A stretch of 64,000 nt of DNA from an uncultured Opitutales bacterium (lineage in GTDB: Bacteria; Verrucomicrobiota; Verrucomicrobiia; Opitutales; Intestinicryptomonadaceae), in assembly GCA_900546565.1 (NCBI GenBank), contig URDC01000001.1:104781-168780 (forward strand), in the 5' to 3' direction. A program made the translations under genes and the position numbers. A model generated the notes under the pieces. It did no database searches, was not told the DNA's origin, and was given only the letters and a program-made list of their open reading frames with translations. Of this stretch, positions 53,277 through 62,113 are shown in pieces. The number at the start of each line of letters is the position of its first letter. Position 1 is the stretch's first letter.

Positions 53277-54848
53277 TCATTTCTGGCAGCTTTTCGAGGG
53301 AGCCTTTGCCGTCGATATTAAAACCGATGTGTTTTTACTGTCTCCGGAATAGTAGGCGATGTAGTGGACGTCTCCGATTTTAGTGGCGTTTGCATTGCCT
53401 GCATCGTATCCGACCGCGCTCGCAAATGCGATTATTTCGGGGGATGGCCAGTCGAGCGGATTCCCGAAAATTTTGTCGGCTCCAACAACCCTGCGCTTTA
53501 ACATGCCCCTCGCGCGCTGATAATAGTAATTGCTTATGAGCCCCGTTTTTTCGTCGTATATGAGGCTCGGCGTCGAGATTAATACGTCGGTTATATTCGT
53601 CCTCTTTTTAGTCCACGTTTTCCCGTAGTCTTTCGACTCAATCTGAAATTGGGCGCGCTGGGTGGATTCTTTCGCGTGCTCTATACGCGCAATTACAATT
53701 ATTCTGCCGTCGCCGATATATGCCGCCGATGGCTCGGTAGTCCAGCCGATGTTGTCAAGTTCGGACTCTACGGTCTTTTGGACCCACGTTTTTCCATTGT
53801 CGGAACTTACGAGCGTCCCCCATGCGTTTCTGGCGTTTTCGCCGTAATTCCCCGTAAACCATAGAGCCATGAGCCCGACATTTGGCACATGGAATATGTC
53901 GGTAATTTGCATAGGCATTGGATTGAGCTTCGGGGTTGAAATATGCGTAAAATTCACGCCGTCGGCCGTTCGATAGAGCTTGTGTATGCGGTTTTTGCCT
54001 TGGAATCTAATCCACAGCAACATGTTTCCGTTTTTGTCCAACCCCTTGCCTATGGGGACTTCACCGTATTCGGGGTTCGCCGACACAACGTGCGGCTTCG
54101 ACCATGTTTTCCCCCCGTCTTCCGACACGCGCGCATAAGACTCGCGTTTTCCCTCTCCGATACTGTGTGCTTTGCCGACACTGTAAACGCATACGAGTTT
54201 GTTTCCAAGAGCCTGCATCATCGGCCACGAGTTGTATCCCTGCGCCGTTTCAACCGGCATGGGCTTTGACGGATCCACAACGGGGGTAATTTTGATTGCG
54301 ACGAGGGCTGTGGGATGTTCAAATGTATCGGACGGGTCGGAGGTCTTGCGTTCTATTCTTATTTTAACTGGCAGACCCGATTTTGCCGGATAGCAGGATT
54401 CCAATTCTATTTTTTTGTTTCTGAACGGAGTTCCGGGGATTTTCCCTCTTACGAAGGAGCTTTTAATTTTATTTGTCTCCTTTCCCGACGTCGGGTCTAT
54501 CTGCGACGATACGGCTCTGTAAACATCTTCTTTCGAATCGTCTGCATTTTCGAGCGGAGCCGTCACAATTTCTATTTTTAATCCGCGGAATCCCTCGGGC
54601 ATTTCTTTTAGCACCGCTTCGACAGATTCGTCGGTTTTGCCGGATAGAATCCATGCTTGGTCATTTCCGGAATCGGTTTTGATTGTTTTTTTGTAAGGGT
54701 TTCCGTCTGCGGCGCAAATGTTTTGCGGATTTATTTTTATTTCGTTCACGATTCCACCTCTTGCGTATGAGGTGCAGTCAACGGCGAGGATAATGGCCGA
54801 TACCGTCATTATGCCTGTAAATATTTTCGAGCGTTTTTTATTTACCAT
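53277..54848 (-). CDS. Secreted sialidase-like (BNR/Asp-box) protein
   Basis: A 523-residue exported protein: the ATG at 54848 gives MVNKKRSKIFTGIMTVSAII and a signal peptide ending near residue 29. An N-terminal beta-sandwich-like domain (to about 190) precedes a six-bladed-propeller region with Asp boxes SEDGGKTW, SSDNGKTW and SKDYGKTW, the repeat of sialidases (GH33) and relatives. A conserved FRIP arginine motif is not evident, so hydrolase activity is not proven. A similar overall layout (accessory domain, then BNR propeller) occurs in gut sialidases and in Planctomycetes/Verrucomicrobia exo-enzymes. It stands alone, with no carbohydrate transporter adjacent. Confidence 0.78.
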   Translation of the reverse strand: MVNKKRSKIFTGIMTVSAIILAVDCTSYARGGIVNEIKINPQNICAADGNPYKKTIKTDSGNDQAWILSGKTDESVEAVLKEMPEGFRGLKIEIVTAPLENADDSKEDVYRAVSSQIDPTSGKETNKIKSSFVRGKIPGTPFRNKKIELESCYPAKSGLPVKIRIERKTSDPSDTFEHPTALVAIKITPVVDPSKPMPVETAQGYNSWPMMQALGNKLVCVYSVGKAHSIGEGKRESYARVSEDGGKTWSKPHVVSANPEYGEVPIGKGLDKNGNMLLWIRFQGKNRIHKLYRTADGVNFTHISTPKLNPMPMQITDIFHVPNVGLMALWFTGNYGENARNAWGTLVSSDNGKTWVQKTVESELDNIGWTTEPSAAYIGDGRIIVIARIEHAKESTQRAQFQIESKDYGKTWTKKRTNITDVLISTPSLIYDEKTGLISNYYYQRARGMLKRRVVGADKIFGNPLDWPSPEIIAFASAVGYDAGNANATKIGDVHYIAYYSGDSKNTSVLISTAKAPSKSCQK

Positions 54849-55177
54849 AAAACGGAGATTCAGTAGCTTAGTTTCGTATTTTATACGCGCTTGTAAATGC
54901 CCAGATGTGTGCATCAAACAGGTTCGGATTCTATTTAAAGAACATATCCATTGTCAAGGTGAAAACGGCAAGGCCTGTAAAGGTAACATCGATGACTATC
55001 CCGAATTCTATGATAAGCCTGCGGACGTCGGGGGATTTCCCAAGGGCGATTTCCGACGCAAAACTTGCTCAATATCAAAACTTCGGGAGTTGACTACGAC
55101 AATATCCTCCATCTTATATCCGAAATTTCCTCTCCTGATAACCGAATTCCGCGTATTTAAAACTTGAATTTTTTCTC
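54849..55177. other. Intergenic region, possible gene debris
   Basis: About 330 bp between the sialidase-like gene and the 55201 gene. Several short frames overlap. One plus-strand frame reads GNIDDYPEFYDKPADVGGFP and another ends YDNILHLISEISSPDNRI; these look protein-like but have no start, no continuity and no family I recognise. I would not annotate a gene; it may be decayed coding sequence. Confidence 0.35.
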
Positions 55178-55186
55178 GGGGGGGGG
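55178..55186 (+). promoter_or_regulatory. Nine-G homopolymer tract in front of the 55201 gene
   Basis: A run of nine G's ends 14 bases before the ATG at 55201 and 5 bases before an in-frame TTG at 55192. It overlaps the expected ribosome-binding position. Length changes by slippage would alter spacing, as in phase-variable genes of other bacteria. It is also a common site for sequencing error. Confidence 0.5.
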
Positions 55187-55200
55187 TATTTTTGTCCACG

Positions 55201-55827
55201 ATGGATACAAAAAAATTCGCTAAATACCTGTTGTCGGTCTTCCTGACTGTCGCGGGCGCGTGTATTTTGTCGTATAGCGTGTATACGGCGTTAGTTTTGG
55301 GCGATTTTTCCCATCTTGAAGAAAATGCAATAGTAGAAAACTTTCAGGTTATTTTGCTTGCGGTGGTATGTCTTGCGTTTGTGTGCTATTTGTTCCTCAA
55401 AGGTGTTAAATACCGTGCGATATTGGCATTTTTTGCATTCTTGTATTATTCGTTCATAATGCGCGAACTCGATTTTGAAAATTTCGGTCTGGACGAACGC
55501 ATAGTATTTTTCTTCGACGGCGTCGGGCGCAACACGATTGCGGTTGTCGTCTTTACCTCGATATTTTTGTGGTCTATTTGCACCGACTTCAAAGGCTATT
55601 TACGTGAAGCTCTCAAAATAACGTTTTCGAAATGGGGCGCGCTTATGTTGCTGTTTTTGATTTTCGTTGCCATCGGACAAATCTTCGAGCACATATGCAC
55701 GGGCGGAATGGCGAATTTGGGAGAGGAAGTTCCCGAAACCGTCGGCTATCTCGGGTTTGCCCTTTGTGCAATCGACCCGCTCGGAATGCTGAACAAACTG
55801 CTGGTCTTCGAAAAATCTTCAAGCTAA
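55201..55827 (+). CDS. Multi-pass membrane protein of unknown function
   Basis: A 208-residue protein with about six hydrophobic helices: residues ~8-30 (YLLSVFLTVAGACILSYSVY), 45-65, 70-88, 105-125 (TIAVVVFTSIFLWSIC), 140-162 (WGALMLLFLIFVAIGQIF) and a weak last one. A conserved-looking polar segment, GQIFEHICTGG, follows helix 5. I do not recognise a family. Start: ATG 55201 (MDTKKFAKYL); a TTG nine bases upstream is closer to the G tract and is an alternative. It is followed by an aldo/keto reductase remnant. Confidence 0.7.
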   Translation: MDTKKFAKYLLSVFLTVAGACILSYSVYTALVLGDFSHLEENAIVENFQVILLAVVCLAFVCYLFLKGVKYRAILAFFAFLYYSFIMRELDFENFGLDERIVFFFDGVGRNTIAVVVFTSIFLWSICTDFKGYLREALKITFSKWGALMLLFLIFVAIGQIFEHICTGGMANLGEEVPETVGYLGFALCAIDPLGMLNKLLVFEKSSS

Positions 55828-55887
55828 CGGCAAAAAGGATATGTCCATAACCGCAAATTTTACGCCGAAAAGATATTTTGTTTCTTT

Positions 55888-56235
55888 TTGGCGTTTGTGT
55901 TTTTTGTGGGGTGCAACAGCCGCGAAACGCCCGAAAATTACATAGATTTCGGAACCCGCGCATACGGCGTCATCAATTTCTACCCCGACCGACTCGCCGA
56001 TTTCTGCGTGAACGTCGATGTCAAGCCAGCGGTCAACCAGATAGAGCTCCACCCGTTTTTCGCGCAGAGAAACGCGCTCGAAAAAATGGCGGAAAATTTC
56101 GATATCTGGAACTTCCGCCTAAGCGACGCCGAAATGGCGGAAATCGACACCCTCGACTTGGGGCACAGCTAAATCATAGAGCATTTTTCGTCCAAAACCG
56201 TAAAAAGGCTCAACGGCTAGAAAATCCACGAATAA
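55888..56235 (+). pseudogene. Decayed aldo/keto reductase
   Basis: Fragments of an AKR5-type aldo/keto reductase remain in one frame. YGVINFYPDRLADFC and PAVNQIELHPFFAQ correspond to the IGVSNF...PAVNQIE.HP region, and NFDIWNFRLSDAEMAEIDTL is the C-terminal NFDIFDFELS motif. After the TAA at 56170-56172 the same frame continues as IIEHFSSKTVKRLNG, TAG, KIHE, TAA, which is the family's true C-terminus. The catalytic N-terminal half (Asp, Tyr, Lys, His) is missing and about 80 residues between the two motifs are deleted. At least two in-frame stops plus deletions show it is dead. Confidence 0.8.
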
Positions 56236-56247
56236 TATAAAAAATAA

Positions 56248-56278
56248 TTTTTTTGCAACATTTTGTATTGCAAAAAAA
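56248..56278. repeat. Perfect 11-bp inverted repeat
   Basis: TTTTTTTGCAA (56248-56258) and TTGCAAAAAAA (56268-56278) flank CATTTTGTA. The T and A runs are in the arms rather than after them, so it does not look like an ordinary terminator on either strand. It lies just after the aldo/keto reductase remnant, 116 bp from the end of waaA. Confidence 0.6.
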
Positions 56279-56393
56279 TCTGGCGTTACGGGCAAAATCG
56301 CCGCGTTTTTTTGTTTGAAAATAAAAACAAAAAACGCGTCCGAAAACAGCTTCGAGCGCGTTTGCCTTTTTTTCGCCGAACGGGCAGTGGGGG

Positions 56394-57665
56394 TCAGAGT
56401 CTTTCGATAACCTCGATAGTTTTGTCCGTCGCGCCCTCGTTTTGCCTGTGCCATTCGACCGCGCATTGCGACATTAATTTGCGCGCGCCGTCGTCGAAGG
56501 CAAGCTCGGCAATCTGCGCCACCGCCTCTTCGGGGGTGAATACGCGCCGCGCCGCCCCCGCGGATTCGAGCTTTTGGCAGACCATCTTGAAGTTCGTCAT
56601 ATTCTGACCGTAGACGACGGGCACTCCCGCCGCAGCAGCGTCGATTGGCGACTGCCCCCCGACGTGCCCGAACAGACTTTTGCCCACATACGCCAAGTCG
56701 GCAATCGAAGTGAGCATACGCAATTCGCCCGTCGTGTCGGCAAGGTAGATTATCGTGTCGGGTTCTGCCTGTTTTCGCTCGGTGCGCACACAGTTTTTAA
56801 ATTCTGCTATTTCGGGTTTGATTTCGTTGCGGCGTTCGGCGTGGCGCGGAACGAGCAGCAGACGGCAGTCGAGCCCCCTCTCGCGCAGGGTTTTCATTGC
56901 CCCGACGAGCATTTTTTCCTCGCCCTTCCACGTCGACGAACCAAGCAGCACAAACGACTTTTCGCCGAATCCAAGCTCGCGGCGCAGGCGCAGCTTTTCG
57001 TCTTCCGAAACGCCCGCCGAGGGAGTGTCGAATTTGATATTCCCTGTCAAAATTAGTTTGTTTTTATCAATTCCCAACTTTTCGAAACGCCTCGCGTCGG
57101 ACTCGTTCGAGACGCAGATTTTCGCGAACTTTTCGAACATTCTGCGCGCGAAAAACGGAACTTTTGCGTAGCGCGAAAAACTGCGGTCGGAAAGCCGCGC
57201 GTTAATCAACACCGCGGGAACGCCTCGCGTTTTCGCCGCGTGCAGGTGCTCGGGCCAAACTTCGCCCTCCATTAAAACGGCGATGTCGGGGTTTATTTTG
57301 TTCCACGCGCGGCGGTTGAAAAGCCAGAAATCGAGCGGAAACACCGCCGAGGCAAAGCAGTCGTTTTTGTATTTGTCCTTCAAAAGCGCGTAGGCGGTGC
57401 TTGTCGTCGTCGTTATGACGACTTCGTATTTGCCCGATTTTTCGAGCTTGCGCACAAGCGGCATAACCGCGTCGACTTCTCCGACGCTTACGGCCTGCAA
57501 CCACACGCGCTTTTTGCCCGCGGCCTTCGGCGGCAGCTTTGGCATACAGCCGAAGCGGTGCGAAAAATCCCGCGCATAGCCGCCGCGGCGCAGCATTCGC
57601 AGCCCGTAATACGGAAACATCGCCGCGAACGCGGGCAGGAAGAAAAGTCTGTAAAGCCAAATCAT
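56394..57665 (-). CDS. waaA: 3-deoxy-D-manno-octulosonic acid (Kdo) transferase
   Basis: GT30 glycosyltransferase that adds Kdo from CMP-Kdo to lipid A at the inner face of the inner membrane. It is 423 residues: an N-terminal membrane anchor (MIWLYRLFFLPAFAAMFPYY), the Glu-containing base region VWLQAVSVGEVDAVMPLVRK, LMEGEVWPEHLHAAK (family E-x-E-x-W-P), and in the C-terminal Rossmann domain LLGSSTWKGEEKMLVGAM and GHVGGQSPIDAAAAGVPVVY with GQNMTNF. It begins 1 bp after fabF's stop codon, so it is coupled to the fatty-acid genes. It confirms an LPS-type outer membrane. Confidence 0.94.
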   Translation of the reverse strand: MIWLYRLFFLPAFAAMFPYYGLRMLRRGGYARDFSHRFGCMPKLPPKAAGKKRVWLQAVSVGEVDAVMPLVRKLEKSGKYEVVITTTTSTAYALLKDKYKNDCFASAVFPLDFWLFNRRAWNKINPDIAVLMEGEVWPEHLHAAKTRGVPAVLINARLSDRSFSRYAKVPFFARRMFEKFAKICVSNESDARRFEKLGIDKNKLILTGNIKFDTPSAGVSEDEKLRLRRELGFGEKSFVLLGSSTWKGEEKMLVGAMKTLRERGLDCRLLLVPRHAERRNEIKPEIAEFKNCVRTERKQAEPDTIIYLADTTGELRMLTSIADLAYVGKSLFGHVGGQSPIDAAAAGVPVVYGQNMTNFKMVCQKLESAGAARRVFTPEEAVAQIAELAFDDGARKLMSQCAVEWHRQNEGATDKTIEVIERL

Positions 57666-57666
57666 T

Positions 57667-58926
57667 TTAGTCGACTTTTTCGAGGACGATTGCGGTGTTT
57701 GCGCCGCCGAAGCCGCTGCTTAGCGAAACCGCGATTTTCGGGGCTTCGAATTTCGTCTGCGTGAGAATGTTTAGCGATTGCGCCTCTTCGTCGAGTTCTG
57801 TTATGTGCGCCGAGGCGGGCGTAAAGCCCTCCTTCATAGCCAGCGCGCAGAACGCCGCCTCCATAACGCCCGCAAGCGAAAGCCCGTGCCCCGTGATTGC
57901 CTTCGTGCTGCTTATTGCCGCGCGCGCGGTTTCGCCGAAAACTTTCTTGATTGCTTTGAGTTCCGCCTTGTCGCCAATCGGCGTCGAAGTCGCGTGGGCG
58001 TTTATGTAGTCGACCTGTTCGGGCGAAATTCCCGCGCGGGCAAGCGCAAAGTTCGCCGCGTTCACAACTCCCTCGCCCTCGGGGTGCGGAATCGCAACAT
58101 TGTAGCCGTCGCTCGCCTGACCCCAGCCCTTGATTCGCGCATAGACTTTCGCGCCGCGCGCGCGGGCAACATCTTCGTCCTCGACAACCATAACGACGCT
58201 TCCGCCGCAGCCGACAAAGCCGTTGCGCTTTTTGTCGAACGGGCGCGACGCCGTTTCGGGGTCGGGGTTTGTGCTTAGAGCGCGCATTCCCGCAAAGGGC
58301 AGGAGGGTGCGGTAGTCGCCGTCTTCGCCGCCTACGACAAACATGCGCTTTTGGCGGCCCGAGACGATTTCCTCGAAGGCGAACCCGAGCGCGTGCGAGC
58401 TGCTTGCGCACGCCGACGCGAATCCGCAGCTTGCGCCCTTAATCTTGAACGCCGACACCAGATTGAACGAGAGCGTTCCGACAATAGAGCTTACAATCCC
58501 GAACGGATTCGTGCGGCTTACGCTGCTTGCGTCGAGGCGTTTCATATTCTCGTAAAGCATCATCGTCGAACCCGCCGACGCGGTGTAAATGCCGGTCTCG
58601 GGGTTCGAAACGTCCGCGTCCGAAAGCGCGGCGTCCTCGATAGCCTGTTTCATGGCGCAATACGCGAACAGGCAGTGCGGGGCAAACCCGCGCAGAACGT
58701 CGCGGCGCACGCGGTATTGCGGCGGATACGTCCAGTCCTCCTGGTCGTAGCTCGACGTGTCGAAATTCTTGATCGTGCCCACGCACTTGACGGGAATCGA
58801 ATCGCCCTCGAACGGCGGGTAAACTTCGATTCCGTTTTTTAGATTCACGAGCGAGTCCTTCACTTCTGCGTAGTCGTTGCCGATACTCGTTATAAAACCA
58901 AGACCTGTAATTACGGCGTTTTTCAT
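57667..58926 (-). CDS. fabF: Beta-ketoacyl-ACP synthase (FabF-like)
   Basis: Condensing enzyme that extends acyl-ACP with malonyl-ACP. It is 419 residues with the Cys-His-His triad: Cys in GFASACASSSHALGFAF, His in NAHATSTPIGDKAELKA, His in STKAITGHGLSLAGVMEA; also GFGGANTAIVL at the C-terminus. The N-terminal region (KNFDTSSYDQEDWTYPPQYR) differs from housekeeping FabF, so this may be a specialised paralogue. The hotdog dehydratase is 34 bp upstream and waaA directly downstream, and no acyl carrier protein or reductase is here. An unusual acyl chain for LPS or lipoproteins, or an aryl-polyene-type product, is possible but unproven. Confidence 0.92.
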   Translation of the reverse strand: MKNAVITGLGFITSIGNDYAEVKDSLVNLKNGIEVYPPFEGDSIPVKCVGTIKNFDTSSYDQEDWTYPPQYRVRRDVLRGFAPHCLFAYCAMKQAIEDAALSDADVSNPETGIYTASAGSTMMLYENMKRLDASSVSRTNPFGIVSSIVGTLSFNLVSAFKIKGASCGFASACASSSHALGFAFEEIVSGRQKRMFVVGGEDGDYRTLLPFAGMRALSTNPDPETASRPFDKKRNGFVGCGGSVVMVVEDEDVARARGAKVYARIKGWGQASDGYNVAIPHPEGEGVVNAANFALARAGISPEQVDYINAHATSTPIGDKAELKAIKKVFGETARAAISSTKAITGHGLSLAGVMEAAFCALAMKEGFTPASAHITELDEEAQSLNILTQTKFEAPKIAVSLSSGFGGANTAIVLEKVD

Positions 58927-58960
58927 TTTGTTCTTTAAAATAGTTTTCGATAAATTGTAT

Positions 58961-59422
58961 TTATTTTAGATAGTCGAACGTAAGCGTCAGCGATTCCGCC
59001 ATCGCCGCCTTCTGTCCGCCCACAAGCAGCTTGCCCGAAAACACCGCCACGGGATAGCGCAGCTTTTCAACCTTCACCTTGAAGTCGAAGACTTCGTTGG
59101 GGCGGCAGATGCGCTGGCAGCGGCAACCGTCGGCGGAAATGAAAAATATTTTCGAGGCGTCTACTTTGCCGCCGATTGCGGGATTGTCGCTTTTAAGCAA
59201 ATACAATACCCCGAGCTGCCCGAGCGTTTCGAGCATAAGAGTTCCCGGAAAAACGGGATTGCCCTTGAAATGCCCCTCGAAGAAAACTTCGTCTTCGCGC
59301 ACGGTGTAGCTGCCCGTCATTTCGTCGCCGTCGATTTCGGCGTTGTCGATAAACAGAAACGGGGGCTGCTGCGGCATTGCCGCGAGAATTTCGTCTTTTG
59401 TGATTTTTTTCGGTTCGCTCAT
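58961..59422 (-). CDS. Hotdog-fold 3-hydroxyacyl-ACP dehydratase (FabZ/FabA-like)
   Basis: Probable dehydratase that forms enoyl-ACP. It is 153 residues from the ATG at 59422 (MSEPKKITKDEILAAMPQQP). It shows the hotdog pattern PPFLFIDNAEIDGDEMTGSY, then the active-site segment FFEGHFKGNPVFPGTLMLET with the catalytic His and a following GQLGVLYLL helix where FabZ has its catalytic Glu. A cysteine pair (DGCRCQRICR) is unusual. It is the first of the fabZ-fabF-waaA group, 16 bp after the glycosylase gene. Confidence 0.85.
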   Translation of the reverse strand: MSEPKKITKDEILAAMPQQPPFLFIDNAEIDGDEMTGSYTVREDEVFFEGHFKGNPVFPGTLMLETLGQLGVLYLLKSDNPAIGGKVDASKIFFISADGCRCQRICRPNEVFDFKVKVEKLRYPVAVFSGKLLVGGQKAAMAESLTLTFDYLK

Positions 59423-59438
59423 AAAAATAAAATGGAGT

Positions 59439-60350
59439 TTACAGCATATTGTTTCGCATTGCCGCAAATACTAATTGTTGGGCAAAGCCCGCGTATAGAG
59501 GGAATTTTTCGGAGGCGAAGGCGCGGATTTTTTTCGGGTCGTTTCCCGTTCCGTAAAGGCGCGACATCGCTTGTCGAATCCATGTGTCAACGGGGAACGC
59601 CTCGAAGCGCGAACACCCGAAAAGCAGAATGCAATCGGCTACTTTTTCGCCTATTCCCGAAAGCGAGACGAGGTATTTTTTCGCCTCGGCATACGGCATT
59701 TCGCGCAGCCATTCTGGGTCGAACTTGTCGGCGGAAATTTTCTTCGCCGATTCGCTCAAATATTTTGCCCGAAATCCCAGCTTGCATTCCAGAATCTCCG
59801 ATACGTCGGAACGCGCGAGTGTTTCGAAGTCGGGCATAGCGTAGAATCCGCCGTCTATTTTGCGCCCGAATTTCCGCGACAGAGCCGCCACACACTGCTT
59901 TATTTGCACAATGCGCTTGCTCGAAGAGCATATGAATGCGACAATAGCCTCGGACGGATTCTGGCGCAGAATGCGCAGCGTCGGATAGATTTCGAGAGCG
60001 CGCAAAAGGTGAGGGTCGCCCGAGCTTGCAAGTGCCGCTCGGATTTTACCGAAGTCGTTTTCGCTCCCGACATACTCGCGGAACTTTTCGAGTTTTTTTT
60101 CCTCCGTGACCTTCGTTCTTTTTCCCTTTTCCGCGGGGAAGGCCACCCAAAGCCGCCCGCATTCGTCGAGCTTTGCGCGGGCTGCGATACCGCCGAAAAC
60201 GCCCTCGAACTCAGTCTGCACACCCGTTTCGTTCCATGTAAACGCCTGCCCCCCGTCGATGGTTTCGCGCCAGTCGCGCGGCGTCCAAACCGATTCGTCG
60301 ACTTTTCGGAATTCGCCCCACGGGGTTCTTCTGTCGTCCGCTCTACCCAT
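59439..60350 (-). CDS. ogg: 8-oxoguanine DNA glycosylase (OGG1 type)
   Basis: Excises oxidised guanine from DNA (base excision repair). It is 303 residues; the N-terminal beta domain is like OGG_N (WRETIDGGQAFTWNETGVQ). The helix-hairpin-helix-GPD domain has LSGIGEKVADCILLFGCSRF, with the catalytic Lys (GEKVADC), and FEAFPVDTWIRQAMSRLYG, with the catalytic Asp. The TTG-initiated longer reading is possible; I prefer the ATG at 60350. It is 16 bp upstream of the dehydratase gene and 41 bp after the lipoprotein gene on the same strand, with no functional link apparent apart from oxidative-stress defence. Confidence 0.92.
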   Translation of the reverse strand: MGRADDRRTPWGEFRKVDESVWTPRDWRETIDGGQAFTWNETGVQTEFEGVFGGIAARAKLDECGRLWVAFPAEKGKRTKVTEEKKLEKFREYVGSENDFGKIRAALASSGDPHLLRALEIYPTLRILRQNPSEAIVAFICSSSKRIVQIKQCVAALSRKFGRKIDGGFYAMPDFETLARSDVSEILECKLGFRAKYLSESAKKISADKFDPEWLREMPYAEAKKYLVSLSGIGEKVADCILLFGCSRFEAFPVDTWIRQAMSRLYGTGNDPKKIRAFASEKFPLYAGFAQQLVFAAMRNNML

Positions 60351-60391
60351 TTCGCATCGAAAAAATCCGCTCAAATCTTCGCGCCCGCCCG

Positions 60392-60997
60392 TTATTTTGA
60401 GGCGGCGGACGGCACGGAACTAGCCGTAACCGAGCCTTGCGGTGTCGCTTGCTGTTGCGGCTCTTTCAAGCTCCAAAGCCACGAATGTTTTTCTGTAAGC
60501 GGCGTGCCGTCGGGCGAGAATACTTCGATTTTCCACGCCAGAACTTTTTCGTCAACAAACTTCGCGTCCGCGCCGGTTATTCCGAGCACGAGCTCGCGCA
60601 AAAGCGTCGTGTTGTCCGGAACATCGAAAGTCCATTCGCGCGGCACTGGATACGCATTCGAATGCACCCAAAGCTTTATTTTCGTCCCAGCCAGAATGTC
60701 TTTGCAGTAGGTTTCGAACATCACAAAAAAGTATAGCCCGTCTCGCGAATTTTTGTCGGTGCGCAGAAAGAGTCTGCCGTGCCCGAATTCTTTGCCCGTA
60801 AAAATTTCGTAAATCGAGCGCGTTTCGGCGTCGGTCATCTCCTTGAAATTTACGTCCGAAATCAGCGGGTCGTTTTGCGGATTCGAGATTGATTCTTCGA
60901 ATTCGGCCTTGGCGCGTTGTTCTTTCGATTCTCCGCCCGCGCACGCGCACAAAACGGCGCAAAGCACAAGCAGCGCAAAATTTTTTACAATCATCAT
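60392..60997 (-). CDS. Lipoprotein of unknown function
   Basis: A 201-residue protein with a lipoprotein signal (FALLVLCAVLCACAG, lipobox LCAC or CACA). The mature part is predicted soluble with a TDAETRSIYEIFTGKEFGHG segment, RLFLRTDKNSRDGLYFFVMF and REWTFDVPDNTTLLRELVLG, then a Gln/Ala/Ser-rich tail. No family recognised. The ATGs at 60997 and 60994 are adjacent. It is divergent from the ABC-transporter operon across a 120-bp spacer and may share a promoter region with ogg downstream. Confidence 0.68.
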   Translation of the reverse strand: MMIVKNFALLVLCAVLCACAGGESKEQRAKAEFEESISNPQNDPLISDVNFKEMTDAETRSIYEIFTGKEFGHGRLFLRTDKNSRDGLYFFVMFETYCKDILAGTKIKLWVHSNAYPVPREWTFDVPDNTTLLRELVLGITGADAKFVDEKVLAWKIEVFSPDGTPLTEKHSWLWSLKEPQQQATPQGSVTASSVPSAASK

Positions 60998-61117
60998 AAA
61001 CAGTCCGATATTTTGGACAAGCGGGACGAATCGTCAAGCCTAACTTGCGCAGATAATAAACTCTTCGGCGGCAAAAAATGATTGAAAATTTTTGCGCCTT
61101 CGACATTTTATACCGAC

Positions 61118-62113
61118 ATGAAAATCGCATCTAACCGTTTGATTGTGGCGGTCGGCTTGGCCGCCATTTCAGTGCTTTGCGCCTGCGCGCCTAAGTCCGA
61201 CAAAAAAGTCGTGCGCATAGGACACTTTCCGAACATTTCGCACGCTCAGGCACTCGTTGCACACCAGCTTTCGCGTCAGGGCAGGGGCTGGTTCGAGGCG
61301 CGAATGGGCGACGACGTGAAAATCGAATGGGCGTTGTTTAACGCGGGTCCAAGCGCGATGGAGTCTCTCATTTCGGGTGCGGTCGATATCACCTATGTAG
61401 GCCCAAGCCCCGCAATCAACGCATTCGCCCGCACGGACGGAGAGGACATCAGAATTGTCGCGGGCTCTGCCGACGGCGGTGCGTCGCTTGTCGTAAATCC
61501 CGCAAAGAACATAACAAAACCCTCCGATTTCAAGGGCAAACGCATCGGCACTCCGCAGCTGGGCAACACGCAGGACGTCGCCTGCCGCGCATGGCTTGTC
61601 GAAAACGGGCTGAATGTAACCCTCACGGGCGGCGACGCATTTGTCATTGCAACCCCGAATCCCGAGCAGCTCTCGCTTTTCAGGCGCGGCGCGCTCGACG
61701 CCGTATGGACGGTTGAACCGTGGGTAACTCGCTTGCTCGACGAAGCGGGCGCAAAAATCTATCTCGAACAGAAAGACACCGTTACGACAGTTCTCGTTTC
61801 GGGCGTAAAGCTCATCAAAGAGCGTCCCGATCTCGTCGAAAAATTCATCTCGGCGCAACGCGAGCTTACCGAGTGGATTAACAAAAATCCCGCCGAAGCC
61901 CAAAAGCTTGCCCATGCCGAGTTGCAGACTCTGACCGGAGGGAAAATTCCGTTCGAGCTCGTTAAAAAGGCTTGGGGACGTCTGACGTTCACCTCCACCG
62001 CCAACCGCAAGAGCCTGCGCGATTTCGTCGACAGTGCATACAATTGCAGATTGCTCAAAACCGACGTCGACATCACAAACCTTTTCTTCGAAAAATCCGA
62101 AAACAAGAAATGA
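61118..62113 (+). CDS. ABC transporter substrate-binding lipoprotein (SsuA/TauA/NrtA-like)
   Basis: Periplasmic binding component of a sulfonate-, taurine- or nitrate-type importer. It is 331 residues from the ATG at 61118; the lipobox is SVLCAC, so it is anchored by lipid although a diderm could leave it free. Family signs: VVRIGHFPNISHAQALVAHQ, GPSAMESLISGAVDITYVGP, SDFKGKRIGTPQLGNTQDVA, and the WTVEPWVTRLLDEAGAKIYL region. The ligand cannot be told from sequence. It overlaps the ATPase gene by 4 bp (ATGA), the start of a coupled three-gene operon. Confidence 0.9.
   Translation: MKIASNRLIVAVGLAAISVLCACAPKSDKKVVRIGHFPNISHAQALVAHQLSRQGRGWFEARMGDDVKIEWALFNAGPSAMESLISGAVDITYVGPSPAINAFARTDGEDIRIVAGSADGGASLVVNPAKNITKPSDFKGKRIGTPQLGNTQDVACRAWLVENGLNVTLTGGDAFVIATPNPEQLSLFRRGALDAVWTVEPWVTRLLDEAGAKIYLEQKDTVTTVLVSGVKLIKERPDLVEKFISAQRELTEWINKNPAEAQKLAHAELQTLTGGKIPFELVKKAWGRLTFTSTANRKSLRDFVDSAYNCRLLKTDVDITNLFFEKSENKK

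Noticed and set aside
54718..55167. A 149-codon plus-strand frame overlapping the sialidase-like gene
   Set aside because: Its first half is antisense to the signal-peptide region of the minus-strand gene; only the last part (GNIDDYPEFYDKPADVG) looks protein-like and has no family.
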